Assembly (NCBI RefSeq): GCF_006542665.1
Contig: NZ_AP019735.1
Location: 1,922,001 to 1,986,000, forward strand
Direction: 5' to 3'
From: Alistipes communis
GTDB taxonomy: Bacteria > Bacteroidota > Bacteroidia > Bacteroidales > Rikenellaceae
Length of the DNA: 64,000 nt
Shown here: piece by piece, positions 25,110 to 33,709 of the stretch
Layout: each line of letters starts with the position of its first letter
How positions within the stretch are numbered: position 1 is the stretch's first letter
Program-made: the position numbers and the translations under genes
The notes under the pieces: model-generated
What the model saw: only the letters and a program-made list of their open reading frames with translations
What the model was told of the DNA's origin: nothing
The model's database searches: none

Positions 25110-25266
25110 GTTCGAACTCCATCTTTCACCCTCGAAGTTCTTGAAATAAAGAGCAATGCGAAGCAAAAAACCTTATGTATCAGCGATATGTAAGTTTTTT
25201 TTGTTTTTAGGCGATGTATTCGAAGGCATAAAAAAGCAGCTTGTTCGGACCGAAATCGTGACCTGT
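25110..25266 (+). repeat. Right direct repeat (candidate attR)
   Basis: This copy matches 2769-2926. It opens with a decayed tRNA-His 3' end (four differences in 21 nt), then 27 identical bases (25127-25153), and includes the terminator-like hairpin and the AAATCGTGACCT arm. Downstream sequence is unrelated to the left flank, marking the chromosome side. Confidence 0.75.
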
Positions 25267-25520
25267 CCAATCACAGCGCGCTCGTTTCCGGACTGGGGGT
25301 ATGCTGGATCCCGTTTAGAGTGGTATGCCGGCCGCAACTTCCCGGCTGCCGTGTCGTTCGGCAATCCTGCGTCTTAGTTCGGGTATCATCCAGACGGGGC
25401 CGTTTCGACGGCTTTTTTCGGCTCCTGCGACCGCTTTTGCAGGGCGGATTCGCTGCTATCGGGCCGAAAGAGGTATCGGACGATACTTTTTCTTCGCGAA
25501 AAATCGTTATCTTTCGGGGT

Positions 25521-27437
25521 ATGTTTTCCAGGTGTTGCATAGGGTTGCTGTTGTTGTCGCTGCTGCCGGCGTTCGTTCCGGCGCGGGAGACGGCGCCGCG
25601 TATCGACCTCCGCCACGGAGTGCGTCCCGATACGATCCGCCTGAAAGCGGAGGACCTGAAACTGGGCTTGCCCTGCGACAGCGTCTATCTCAAACGCAGG
25701 GATTCGTTGCGGCGCAACGACAGCCTGCGCCGTCAGGCCGAACAGCGCAACCAGCGTCTCTACGACAGTATCCGTTCGAAGACGACGCGCCGTGCCGTAC
25801 CGCGTTTGCTCTACCGGATGCTCTTCGTCAACCCCGTACTCGATACGACAGCCAACGGACGGGTGCTGGACGAGAGCCGGCAGTTCGAACGTTACTCCGG
25901 CCGGCGGATCGGCGAGGTGGTCATCGCGCAGGATCCGGTGTTCACCCCCGACGGCAACTGGCTCGAACGCACGGGCAACAAACTGCACGTGATGACGCGC
26001 GAGCGGGTGCTGCGGCGCGACCTGCTCTTCGAACCCGGGGATACGATCGCTCCGGAGCTGCTGGTGCGCAACCTCCAGCTGCTCCGTTCGCGCGCCTATA
26101 TCTCGGATGCGACGATGGAGCTGACACCGGATTCGCTCGACTCGACGCGCGTGGTGGTCACGCTGCGTTCGCGCGACAGCTGGACGATCAGCGCCGATGC
26201 GGCGCTGCACGGCGAGGGCCGGACGATGATCGGTCTCTCCGACGCCAACATCTTCGGCTCGGGCAACCGCCTGAGCGTTGCGACCAATTTCAGCCGCAAC
26301 GATTTCGGCTACGGAGGCAACGTCGTCTCGTACGACATCCCCAACTTCCTGGGGTCGTTCTACAAGGCCAACTTTTCGGCGGGCCGCGATTTCTACAACA
26401 GCGAGCTGCGCATCGGCGTAGGCAAGGAGTTCATCCTGCCGACCGACTACGAACTGGGCATCGCCTACAACAACGTCAAGGCGAAGTATTATCTGGTCGA
26501 CCGCGACACCTCCGACCTGGCCAAGTCGAAGCGCTTCGACGTCTGGGCTGGGCGTTCGCGCTACATTCGTTCGATCCGTTCGAGCGTCTTCCTCACGGCG
26601 CGTTACGGTTTCGCGCGCTACTCGCTCCGTCCCGACGTGACGAAGACTTACAACCCGGCTTTTCACGATACCGACGACGTGCTGGTCGGGCTGGGGCTTT
26701 ACCGCGAGAAGTTCTACACCACCAATATGATCTACGGCTTCGGCACGAGGGAGTATCTGGCCACCGGCTACAAGGCCGAGCTGGTCGGGGGGTATTCGTG
26801 GCGGGAGTTCGGCGAGGACATGTATATGGGTCTGAGCTACAAGGCCGGCGGATTCACCCGCGCGGGTTATCTCATGGGCGGCTTTTCGCTGGGCAGCTTC
26901 ATCGATCTGGCGACGGGTCAGTGGACGCAGAGTGCCGTGGACGTCAACCTGCGCTGGTTCTCGCCGCTGTTCGTGTGGAAACGCAGCCATATCCGTCAGT
27001 TCCTTTCGCTGAACTATACGCAGGGGTGGAACCGGCTCGAAGGATCGGACGAGGTGCTGCGGTTCACCGCACAGGACGGCCTGTCGCTGCTCAAAGAGGA
27101 TCTGGTGGGGACCAACCGGATGGTGCTCAATACCGAAACGGTCTTTTTCACGCCCTACCAGCCGCTCGGTTTCCGTATCGCGCTGTTCGGCTTCGCCGAT
27201 TTCGGTCTGCTGGGACGCGACGCCAATATTTTCAAGAATAATTTTTACACGACCTTCGGACTGGGCGTCCGCCTGCGTAACGAACGACTGGTGTTCAGCA
27301 CGATCCAGCTGCGGCTGGGCGTTGCGCTCGGCAAGGGCGGCTGGGCCGACTGCCGCTATTTCCAGGCTTCCAACGGGACGCGCATGGAGCAGTACCGCTA
27401 TCTGCCGAGCCGTCCCGAAATCGTCCGGTTTCGGTGA
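25521..27437 (+). CDS. Outer-membrane beta-barrel protein (surface-antigen/BamA-like)
   Basis: The start is ATG 25521, where a signal peptide begins (MFSRCCIGLLLLSLLPAFVPA); the frame is open further upstream without a start signal. The 638-residue protein has a charged N-terminal region (SLRRNDSLRRQAEQRN). One or two POTRA-like segments follow (RYSGRRIGEVVIAQDPVF; PGDTIAPELLVRNLQLLRSRAYI). About 400 residues of alternating strands typical of a 16-strand barrel come next (FGSGNRLSVATNFSRNDFG, TTFGLGVRLRNERLVF). It may assemble or translocate outer-membrane components, but it is not the main BamA. It is transcribed away from the island and ends before a strong terminator. Confidence 0.75.
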   Translation: MFSRCCIGLLLLSLLPAFVPARETAPRIDLRHGVRPDTIRLKAEDLKLGLPCDSVYLKRRDSLRRNDSLRRQAEQRNQRLYDSIRSKTTRRAVPRLLYRMLFVNPVLDTTANGRVLDESRQFERYSGRRIGEVVIAQDPVFTPDGNWLERTGNKLHVMTRERVLRRDLLFEPGDTIAPELLVRNLQLLRSRAYISDATMELTPDSLDSTRVVVTLRSRDSWTISADAALHGEGRTMIGLSDANIFGSGNRLSVATNFSRNDFGYGGNVVSYDIPNFLGSFYKANFSAGRDFYNSELRIGVGKEFILPTDYELGIAYNNVKAKYYLVDRDTSDLAKSKRFDVWAGRSRYIRSIRSSVFLTARYGFARYSLRPDVTKTYNPAFHDTDDVLVGLGLYREKFYTTNMIYGFGTREYLATGYKAELVGGYSWREFGEDMYMGLSYKAGGFTRAGYLMGGFSLGSFIDLATGQWTQSAVDVNLRWFSPLFVWKRSHIRQFLSLNYTQGWNRLEGSDEVLRFTAQDGLSLLKEDLVGTNRMVLNTETVFFTPYQPLGFRIALFGFADFGLLGRDANIFKNNFYTTFGLGVRLRNERLVFSTIQLRLGVALGKGGWADCRYFQASNGTRMEQYRYLPSRPEIVRFR

Positions 27438-27456
27438 TCCCGCCCGCTTGTACGGA

Positions 27457-27485
27457 AAAAGCCCGCATACTGAATGCGGGCTTTT
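27457..27485. terminator. Terminator between the barrel gene and the LRR gene
   Basis: AAAAGCCCGCAT (27457-27468) pairs with ATGCGGGCTTTT (27474-27485) around ACTGA. It can serve both converging genes. Confidence 0.85.
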
Positions 27486-27536
27486 CTGGTGCGTGTTCGG
27501 GCGGGTTTCCCAGCCTTGCCGTGCACGACCTGCGCA

Positions 27537-29219
27537 TTAAAGCGCAGCGGAACGCAGGAACCGTCCGTAGAACTGGTTCCACTCCGTGTTTTCCTGATAC
27601 TGTTTCAATGCATCGGCCTGGACGTTGATAACCATCTCCGGGGAGGTCGTCGGGAACGAATCGCTGTATACGCTCGGCGGCATCATCGGTTTGCAGTTCA
27701 CGGTGCGGAGTTCCGTGCAGCCGTAGAATGCGTGTACGCCGATTCTCGTCACGCCTGCGGGGATGGTGATCTCGGTCAGCTTCGAGCAGTCACGGAAGAC
27801 GTTGTCGGAGATTTCGGTGATACTGTTCGGGATGTCGATCACGGAGAGACCCGCACAGCCGTCGAAAGCCCCTACGCCGATCGAGGCGGTCTTATCGCTG
27901 AGCGTGACCATGACCAGTGCCGTACAGTTCTCGAATGCCGTGTCGCCGATCGTCGCGACGCCGGACAGGTCGACCGATGTCAGCGCCGTGCAGTTCTTGA
28001 ACGTACCGTCTTCGATGGCGGCGAGGGTGGGCGACAGGGTGATATCCTTCAACTGCGAGCATCCTGAGAAGGCCAGCGTCCCGATCGCGGAGACTTTTTC
28101 CAGATTTCCGATCTCGGTGAGTTCCGCGCAGTTCTTGAATGCGCCAGCGGCGATCTCTTCGATCGTTTCGGGAAGGTCGATCGTCTGCAAAGCGGTCGAC
28201 TCGAATGCGTTGGCTCCCACTTTGGTGACTTCCACTCCCTTCTCGAAATAGATGCGGCCGGTTTTCGTCGTCTCGTCGTAGTCGCTGTCCAGGGCTGCGG
28301 GGACGAAGGTGTTGTCGCTGATGAAGATCTCCTTGTCGGCGGTGTAGGTGATGCCGGGTTCCATTTCCACGGTCTCCTCCGTGATGTCGATGTCGAAGAC
28401 CTTGGTGATATTCAGTATTTTCGAAGCGGTGATGGTCGCTTCGTTGTGAGTCGTGTGGGTGAACCGATAGTTTTTGCCCTCCTTCGATCCGATGAATGTC
28501 AGCGTGAAACCCGAGGCGAACGTGCGGGGCGCCACGACGAAATAGAATGTCTTCGGGGTGTCGGTCAGCGGAATGGACTTCGATGCGGTCAGCGTGACGG
28601 ATGCCGATCCTTCCGATTCATCGATCGTCAGTTCGCCCGTCTTCGCATCGATCGTTCCGGTGCCGGCGATCAACTCGTTGTCGGAGTTGCTCATCAACGT
28701 GATGCGCCGCAGGTCGATTTTGCCCGTGACGCGGACTTTCACCAATCCCGCGATGTTTTTCATCGGCGCTACGGTTTCGGCTCCTTCGGTGTGGCCCACG
28801 GCGGGATTCTGTTTATGGTCGAACGTGTTTTCGACCAGCGGCTGGGTCGCAGGGACGATGTTTCGTGCATGGATTTTACCTTCGGCGATCATCGCATCCA
28901 TGATGTAGGGATACAGGATGTAGTAGGTGTCGGCCGGAATGGTCATGCCTTCGAGTTTGGCTCCGTGTCCTTCGTCGAGCAGCTCCTTGATGGTGAATTC
29001 GCTGCTGAATGACATGGAGGAGAATACGCTGAACGAGTCGTTCGCGTCCCATTCCACCCAGTTGTCGTCGCCGAGCGTCGAGCGTGTGCTCTGTGCGATC
29101 ACGCCCAGCTCCGTGATCTTCTGGTCGGAGGGGGTGTCTGCGGTTTCGTCGGTTCGGGAACATGCCGCGACGCCGAGCACGAGGACGATCGCCATCATGC
29201 GGAAAATGATTTTTTTCAT
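27537..29219 (-). CDS. BspA-like leucine-rich-repeat surface lipoprotein
   Basis: The 560-residue lipoprotein has a signal peptide with lipobox GVAAC (lipid-anchored Cys near residue 20). Residues about 30-260 form a beta-rich domain like the fimbrillin-type N-terminal regions of Bacteroidota (LMSNSDNELIAGTGTIDAKT, TDTPKTFYFVVAPRTF). From residue 330 there are at least seven LRR_5 repeats of about 23 residues with the pattern IGxxAFxxCxxLxxVxL (for example TIGDTAFENCTALVMVTLSD). Such proteins sit on the cell surface and bind host or bacterial partners. A 43-residue companion gene precedes it by 19 nt. Confidence 0.88.
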   Translation of the reverse strand: MKKIIFRMMAIVLVLGVAACSRTDETADTPSDQKITELGVIAQSTRSTLGDDNWVEWDANDSFSVFSSMSFSSEFTIKELLDEGHGAKLEGMTIPADTYYILYPYIMDAMIAEGKIHARNIVPATQPLVENTFDHKQNPAVGHTEGAETVAPMKNIAGLVKVRVTGKIDLRRITLMSNSDNELIAGTGTIDAKTGELTIDESEGSASVTLTASKSIPLTDTPKTFYFVVAPRTFASGFTLTFIGSKEGKNYRFTHTTHNEATITASKILNITKVFDIDITEETVEMEPGITYTADKEIFISDNTFVPAALDSDYDETTKTGRIYFEKGVEVTKVGANAFESTALQTIDLPETIEEIAAGAFKNCAELTEIGNLEKVSAIGTLAFSGCSQLKDITLSPTLAAIEDGTFKNCTALTSVDLSGVATIGDTAFENCTALVMVTLSDKTASIGVGAFDGCAGLSVIDIPNSITEISDNVFRDCSKLTEITIPAGVTRIGVHAFYGCTELRTVNCKPMMPPSVYSDSFPTTSPEMVINVQADALKQYQENTEWNQFYGRFLRSAAL

Positions 29220-29238
29220 CTCTGTGTCGTTTTGTCGG

Positions 29239-29370
29239 TTAGAATTCGAAGTCTTCTTCCTCGAACTTCCCTTCCTGCGGGTCGTCGGTTACTTGGGATA
29301 CTTGGAATCCTCCTTCCACGACGAAGGAGCACCACTCGATTCGTGGCGATTCGTAGGTCTGTTTTTTCAT
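29239..29370 (-). CDS. Small acidic peptide upstream of the LRR gene
   Basis: This 43-residue peptide starts MKKQTYESPRIEWCSFVVEG and ends with an acidic tail (GKFEEEDFEF). Short peptides beginning MKKxxYxxPxIE are common ahead of surface lipoprotein and fimbrillin-like genes in Bacteroidales. Their function is unknown. It shares the transcript with the LRR lipoprotein, 19 nt downstream. It has no signal peptide and one Cys. Confidence 0.7.
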   Translation of the reverse strand: MKKQTYESPRIEWCSFVVEGGFQVSQVTDDPQEGKFEEEDFEF

Positions 29371-29495
29371 GGTGTTTTATGTTTTAAGTAAATAGGATAG
29401 TGCGAAATCCCGCACGGGGCGCATCGGGGGCGCCTCGCGACGGAGTCGGAAAACAGGGATTCGGAGGAGATGTCTACCGGATGGCGAGGGCAATT

Positions 29496-29504
29496 CCCCC
29501 CCCC
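29496..29504. repeat. Nine-C homopolymer tract
   Basis: A run of nine C lies about 125 nt upstream of the small-peptide gene, probably in its 5' leader. Slippage could alter leader folding, but no coding frame crosses it. Confidence 0.9.
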
Positions 29505-29590
29505 TCACGAAGCGGATTACGCTTTCTGTGCGAAACGGGATATGTTGATCCGTGAGACAAAGTCGTAGACAATAATGATATTCGACGATG

Positions 29591-29598
29591 CAAAGATA
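29591..29598 (-). promoter_or_regulatory. Probable -7 box of the small-peptide/LRR operon
   Basis: The minus strand reads TATCTTTG. CAA-rich sequence at 29612-29617 could supply a -33 box at a shortish distance. A start near 29584 would give a leader of some 210 nt. Confidence 0.5.
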
Positions 29599-30080
29599 GT
29601 GAATATATTTTCAACAACGGCCGTTTAAACGAAAATTTTTATGATTCAACCCCTTTGAATCATTTGATTTAACTGTTAATTGCGGGGGAGGCTGTTTCCG
29701 TGTCGTAATTCGGTTTCGCCGCGAGCGGGGCTGTCTTCGGCGGCCGGAAAGGGAATTTTCGAATACGTGCAGGATCATGTGTCTCCGGATTCTTCGATAG
29801 AAAGATACGATTTACGATTCGGACGAGGTAAATGCGATTCGGATTCTTCCGGAGCACGTTTGTCATGAATCGGGGGCTGATTCTCGGACTTGGCTGTCGG
29901 GAACTCGCGGTTCAGGCGGGCGACGGAAATCCCCTTTATCACCCGCGACAACAGGCGAGTGCAGACAGGGATGGCTGTCTGCCGAGCCGCCCGAGCGGAC
30001 GTGCCGCCGCAGGGGGCACAAAGGGGATTCAGGGGATTGTCGGTCGTGCGCTGCGGCGCATATCGCCTGCGGTAAAACAG
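29599..30080. other. Intergenic stretch without a supported gene
   Basis: The sequence holds short open frames only, none with recognisable features. A small imperfect hairpin (GATTCAAcccCTTTGAATC, 29642-29660) is the only structure noted. Confidence 0.5.
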
Positions 30081-30108
30081 TTCGGCCCCGAAAACCTTCG
30101 GGGCCGAA
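30081..30108 (-). terminator. Terminator of the fumarate reductase/succinate dehydrogenase operon
   Basis: TTCGGCCCCGAA and TTCGGGGCCGAA form a 12-bp stem with a 4-nt loop. On the minus strand TTTT follows after three bases. It lies 20 nt after the iron-sulfur subunit gene. Confidence 0.8.
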
Positions 30109-30128
30109 CTTGTCGTACAGCAAAATCC

Positions 30129-30872
30129 TTAGTCCTCGAACTTCGCTGACAGGAACTCGCGGTTCAGGCGGGCGATATGCGCGATGGAGATCGCCTTGGG
30201 GCATTCGGCCTGGCAGGCACCCGTATTGGTGCAGTTGCCGAAGCCCAGCTCGTCCATCTTGGCGACCATTGCTTTCGCGCGGCGTGCGCCTTCGACGCGG
30301 CCCTGCGGCAGTTTGGCCAGCGACGACACGCGGGCTGCGACGAACAACATCGCCGATCCGTTCTTGCAGGTGGCGGCGCAGGCTCCGCAACCCACGCAGG
30401 CGGCGGCGTCCATCGACTCGTCGGCGTCGGCCTTCGGAATCGGAATGGCGTTGCCGTCGGGCACCGAGTTGGTGCGTACCGAGATGAAGCCTCCCGCTTG
30501 CAGAATCTGGTCGTAGGCCGAGCGGTTCACCACCAGGTCTTTGATGACGGGGAATGCTGCCGAACGCCACGGTTCGATGGTGATCGTGCTTCCGTCCTTG
30601 AACTTGCGCATGTAGAGCTGGCAGGTCGTCACGGCCTGCTCCGGCCCGTGTGCGTGGCCGTTGATGTGGAGCGAGCACATGCCGCAGATACCTTCGCGGC
30701 AGTCGTGGTCGAATGCCACCGGCTCCTCGCCCGCATGGACGAGGTTGTTGTTCAGGATATCCAGCATTTCGAGGAACGAGGTGTCGGGCGAGATGTTCTC
30801 GACACGGTAGGTTTTGAAAGCGCCCTTCGATTTAGCGTCCTTTTGACGCCATATCTTTAATGAAAAATTCAT
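30129..30872 (-). CDS. frdB: Succinate dehydrogenase/fumarate reductase iron-sulfur subunit
   Basis: This 247-residue subunit carries electrons between the flavoprotein and the cytochrome b anchor. The [2Fe-2S] ligands are in CREGICGMCS with the third Cys in TTCQ. The [4Fe-4S] and [3Fe-4S] clusters are bound by CVGCGACAATC and CTNTGACQAECPK. It is last in the C-A-B operon, 38 nt behind the flavoprotein gene. In anaerobic Bacteroidota this enzyme works mainly as fumarate reductase, making succinate and pumping or consuming reducing power with menaquinol. Confidence 0.96.
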   Translation of the reverse strand: MNFSLKIWRQKDAKSKGAFKTYRVENISPDTSFLEMLDILNNNLVHAGEEPVAFDHDCREGICGMCSLHINGHAHGPEQAVTTCQLYMRKFKDGSTITIEPWRSAAFPVIKDLVVNRSAYDQILQAGGFISVRTNSVPDGNAIPIPKADADESMDAAACVGCGACAATCKNGSAMLFVAARVSSLAKLPQGRVEGARRAKAMVAKMDELGFGNCTNTGACQAECPKAISIAHIARLNREFLSAKFED

Positions 30873-30910
30873 AATGCAATCTTGATCTTAAAGTTTAACG
30901 TCAAATGGAT

Positions 30911-32857
30911 TTAGTCCTTGTAGTTGCGCTTTGCGAGGTGTACGAACTCGAAATTGAGCGGCTCCTTCGTCAGTTCGGGAACCTCGTTCTCGCCTTTGTA
31001 CTCCCATACGGCGGCGTATACGAAGTGTTCGTCGTCACGGTCGGCCTCGCCTTCGGGCGTCTGGTGCTCGACACGGAAGTGACCGCCGCACGACTCCTCG
31101 CGGTTCAGCGCGTCGCGCGCCATCAGTTCGCCCAGTTCGAGGAAATCGGCCAGACGCAGAGCCTTTTCCAATTCGACGTTGAAGTCGTCGGCCCTGCCCA
31201 CGACCTTCACGTCCTTCCAGAACTCCTTGCGCAACGCCTGAATCTCGACGATCGCCTTTTCGAGCGACTCCTTGGTGCGGGCCATACCGACGTTCTCCCA
31301 CATGATGTGGCCCAGCTTCTTGTGGATATCGTCCACCGACTGCTTGCCGTTGATCGACAACAGCTTCTCGATTTTGGCGCGTACGCCCTTCTCGGCCTCG
31401 TCGAAGGCGGGCGTGTCGGTCTTCACCTTCGGGGCCTGGATCTTGTGCGACAGGTAGTCGCCGATGGTGTAGGGCAGCACGAAGTAACCGTCGGCAAGAC
31501 CCTGCATCAGCGCCGAAGCACCCAGACGGTTGGCTCCGTGATCCGAGAAGTTGGCCTCGCCGATGGCGTAGAGGCCGGGAATGGTGGTCATCAGGTTGTA
31601 GTCGACCCAGATGCCGCCCATGGTGTAGTGTACGGCGGGGAAGATCTGCATCGGCTGCTCGTAGGGGCTCACGTCGGTGATCTCCTTGTACATGTCGAAG
31701 AGGTTGCCGTAACGCTGCTTGATGATCTCCTTGCCCAGACGCTCGATAGCGGTCTTGAAGTCGAGGAAGACGGCCAGACCGGTCTCGTTCACGCCGAAGC
31801 CTGCGTCGCAGCGCTCCTTGGCTGCACGCGACGCCACGTCGCGCGGCACGAGGTTGCCGAAGGCCGGATAGCGGCGCTCCAGATAGTAGTCGCGATCCTC
31901 CTCGGCGATGTCCGACGGCTGCTTGGCGCCGCTGCGGATCGCCTTCACGTCCTCGATCTTCTTCGGTACCCAGATGCGGCCGTCGTTACGCAACGATTCG
32001 GACATCAGCGTCAGCTTCGACTGCTGCGTGCCGTGTACGGGGATGCAGGTGGGGTGGATCTGCGTGAAGCAGGGGTTGGCGAAGCCGGCGCCCTTGCGGT
32101 AGCACTGGAAGGCGGCCGAACCGTTCGACGCCATGGCGTTGGTCGAGAGGAAGAAGACGTTGCCGTAACCTCCCGACGCCAGTACAACGGCGTGTGCTCC
32201 GAAACGTTCCAGTTTGCCTGTCACGAGGTTGCGGGCGATGATGCCGCGCGCCTCGCCGTCCTCGATGACGATGTCGAGCATCTCGTGGCGCGGATAACTC
32301 TTCACCGAACCTGCCGCGATCTCCTTGTTCAGTGCGGCGTAGGCACCCAAAAGGAGCTGCTGACCCGTCTGGCCGCGGGCATAGAAGGTACGCGATACCT
32401 GCGCGCCGCCGAACGAACGGTTGGCCAGCAGGCCGCCGTACTCGCGTGCGAAGGGCACTCCCTGGGCCACGCACTGGTCGATGATGAGGTTCGAAACCTC
32501 GGCCAGACGATAGACGTTGGCCTCGCGGGCGCGGTAGTCGCCGCCCTTGATCGTATCGTAGAAGAGACGGTATACCGAGTCGTTGTCGTTTTGGTAGTTC
32601 TTCGCGGCGTTGATACCTCCCTGCGCGGCGATCGAGTGGGCGCGGCGGGGCGAATCCTGGATGCAGAAGACCTTGACGTTATAGCCCAACTCACCGAGCG
32701 AAGCGGCTGCGGACGCGCCGCCCAGGCCGGTACCGATGACGATGATGTCAAGTTTGCGTTTGTTGGCAGGGCTTACGACTTTGATGGCCGCCTTGTGGTT
32801 GCTCCATTTCTGAGCGAGTTCGCCGGCGGGAATTTTGGAATCTAATTTGAAAGCCAT
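30911..32857 (-). CDS. frdA: Succinate dehydrogenase/fumarate reductase flavoprotein subunit
   Basis: The 648-residue catalytic subunit binds covalent FAD and interconverts fumarate and succinate. It shows the Rossmann motif IVIGTGLGGASAAASLGELG near residue 35, AHSIAAQGGINAAKN, GGAQVSRTFYARGQTGQQLL, the HPTCIPVHG substrate loop, and the capping-domain/active-site region VHYTMGGIWVDYNL. Size and order match Bacteroides and Wolinella-type enzymes (class B). It stands 29 nt downstream of the cytochrome gene. Confidence 0.96.
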   Translation of the reverse strand: MAFKLDSKIPAGELAQKWSNHKAAIKVVSPANKRKLDIIVIGTGLGGASAAASLGELGYNVKVFCIQDSPRRAHSIAAQGGINAAKNYQNDNDSVYRLFYDTIKGGDYRAREANVYRLAEVSNLIIDQCVAQGVPFAREYGGLLANRSFGGAQVSRTFYARGQTGQQLLLGAYAALNKEIAAGSVKSYPRHEMLDIVIEDGEARGIIARNLVTGKLERFGAHAVVLASGGYGNVFFLSTNAMASNGSAAFQCYRKGAGFANPCFTQIHPTCIPVHGTQQSKLTLMSESLRNDGRIWVPKKIEDVKAIRSGAKQPSDIAEEDRDYYLERRYPAFGNLVPRDVASRAAKERCDAGFGVNETGLAVFLDFKTAIERLGKEIIKQRYGNLFDMYKEITDVSPYEQPMQIFPAVHYTMGGIWVDYNLMTTIPGLYAIGEANFSDHGANRLGASALMQGLADGYFVLPYTIGDYLSHKIQAPKVKTDTPAFDEAEKGVRAKIEKLLSINGKQSVDDIHKKLGHIMWENVGMARTKESLEKAIVEIQALRKEFWKDVKVVGRADDFNVELEKALRLADFLELGELMARDALNREESCGGHFRVEHQTPEGEADRDDEHFVYAAVWEYKGENEVPELTKEPLNFEFVHLAKRNYKD

Positions 32858-32886
32858 ATCGGGTGTTTTTTTAATTTATATAAAGG

Positions 32887-33591
32887 TTAACATACACCGG
32901 CCGAACAAGGGCAGATGCTCTGCACGAAATAGACCACGACGACTGCTGCGAAGCCGAGGAATACGATCGAGGCGACGACGGTGGCCAGCCCTTTGAGGCG
33001 CGGGTACCACGTGTCGTTGGCCCAGCCCACCGACTGGAACATCGACCATACGCCGTGCGTGAGGTGGAACCACAGGGCAGCGAACCACAGCAGGTAGATC
33101 ACCACGTAATACCACTGCGAGAAGGTGTATTGGATCAGCGCGGCGCCGTCGGCAGGATGGAACCCCAGCGAGTTCTCGTGCCCGCCCATGATCTCCACGA
33201 GCTGCATCTTGGCCCAGAAGTTGAAGAGGTGCAGTGCCAGACCGGCCAGAATGATCCAGCCCAGTACGAGCATGTTCTTCGAAGCCCAGTCCACGCCCGG
33301 CTCGGTGACGGTCACCTCGTAACGCTGCTTGCCGCGCGCCTGGTAGTTGTTGTAGGTGAGCCACAGGGCGTAGGCGAAATGGATCAGCACGCCGGCGGCC
33401 AGCACCACCGTACCGGCCAGCGCATACCAGTTGGCGCCCAGAAATGCGCAGATCGTGTTGTAGCCTTCGGGCGAGATGATGGCCACGAGGTTCATGGACA
33501 TGTGGAAGAGGATGAACAGTACGAGGAAGCATCCCGTCAGGCTCATCACCAATTTCTTGCCAAGAGATGAATTGGTCAGAAAACAGCTCAT
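32887..33591 (-). CDS. frdC: Succinate dehydrogenase/fumarate reductase cytochrome b subunit
   Basis: The 234-residue membrane anchor has five predicted helices (for example SLTGCFLVLFILFHMSMNLV, LAGTVVLAAGVLIHFAYALW and VVASIVFLGFAAVVVVYFVQ). Conserved His residues in FHMSMN, LIHFAY, ALHLFN and WFHLTHG can hold two haems, as in class B enzymes. It starts the operon behind a consensus promoter (33640-33669). Confidence 0.93.
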   Translation of the reverse strand: MSCFLTNSSLGKKLVMSLTGCFLVLFILFHMSMNLVAIISPEGYNTICAFLGANWYALAGTVVLAAGVLIHFAYALWLTYNNYQARGKQRYEVTVTEPGVDWASKNMLVLGWIILAGLALHLFNFWAKMQLVEIMGGHENSLGFHPADGAALIQYTFSQWYYVVIYLLWFAALWFHLTHGVWSMFQSVGWANDTWYPRLKGLATVVASIVFLGFAAVVVVYFVQSICPCSAGVC

Positions 33592-33639
33592 AATGTTTGA
33601 ATTTTGTTTATTTTTGTTAAGGATTTCTTACAAGTGCCA

Positions 33640-33669
33640 CAAAGATAGGTATTGTTTGTGTAATAACAA
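33640..33669 (-). promoter_or_regulatory. Promoter of the frdCAB operon
   Basis: On the minus strand TTG (33669-33667), a 19-nt spacer and TATCTTTG (33647-33640) give a full Bacteroidota promoter. The start would be about 33633, some 40 nt ahead of ATG 33591. Confidence 0.75.
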
Positions 33670-33709
33670 TGCGAAACGGGTGGAAATTGTCGGATAAAAT
33701 ACCTGAAAC

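Larger units (their letters stand above)
2790..25130. mobile_element. Integrated island at tRNA-His carrying a lanthipeptide cluster
   Basis: The island is bounded by direct repeats at 2769-2926 and 25110-25266. The left end holds an integrase, excisionase-like genes and a DUF4099/DUF3945 gene. The right end holds traG and an rteC-like gene, the order known from Bacteroides integrative conjugative elements. No relaxase and no TraA-TraQ block are present. Between the ends is a class I lanthipeptide gene set. Mobility genes are mostly inactivated: frameshifts in int, the DUF3945 gene and traG, stop codons in one HTH gene and traG, and an intron in traG. The island is probably no longer self-transmissible. 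Exact ends depend on where crossover happened within the 27-nt identical block. Confidence 0.8.

Noticed and set aside
25386..26990. 534-codon minus-strand frame opposite the outer-membrane barrel gene
   Set aside because: The plus-strand product has a signal peptide and barrel pattern; the antisense product is Arg/Val-rich low-complexity sequence.
30905..32845. 646-codon plus-strand frame opposite frdA
   Set aside because: It exactly shadows the flavoprotein gene, which has clear FAD motifs; the mirror frame has no family features.
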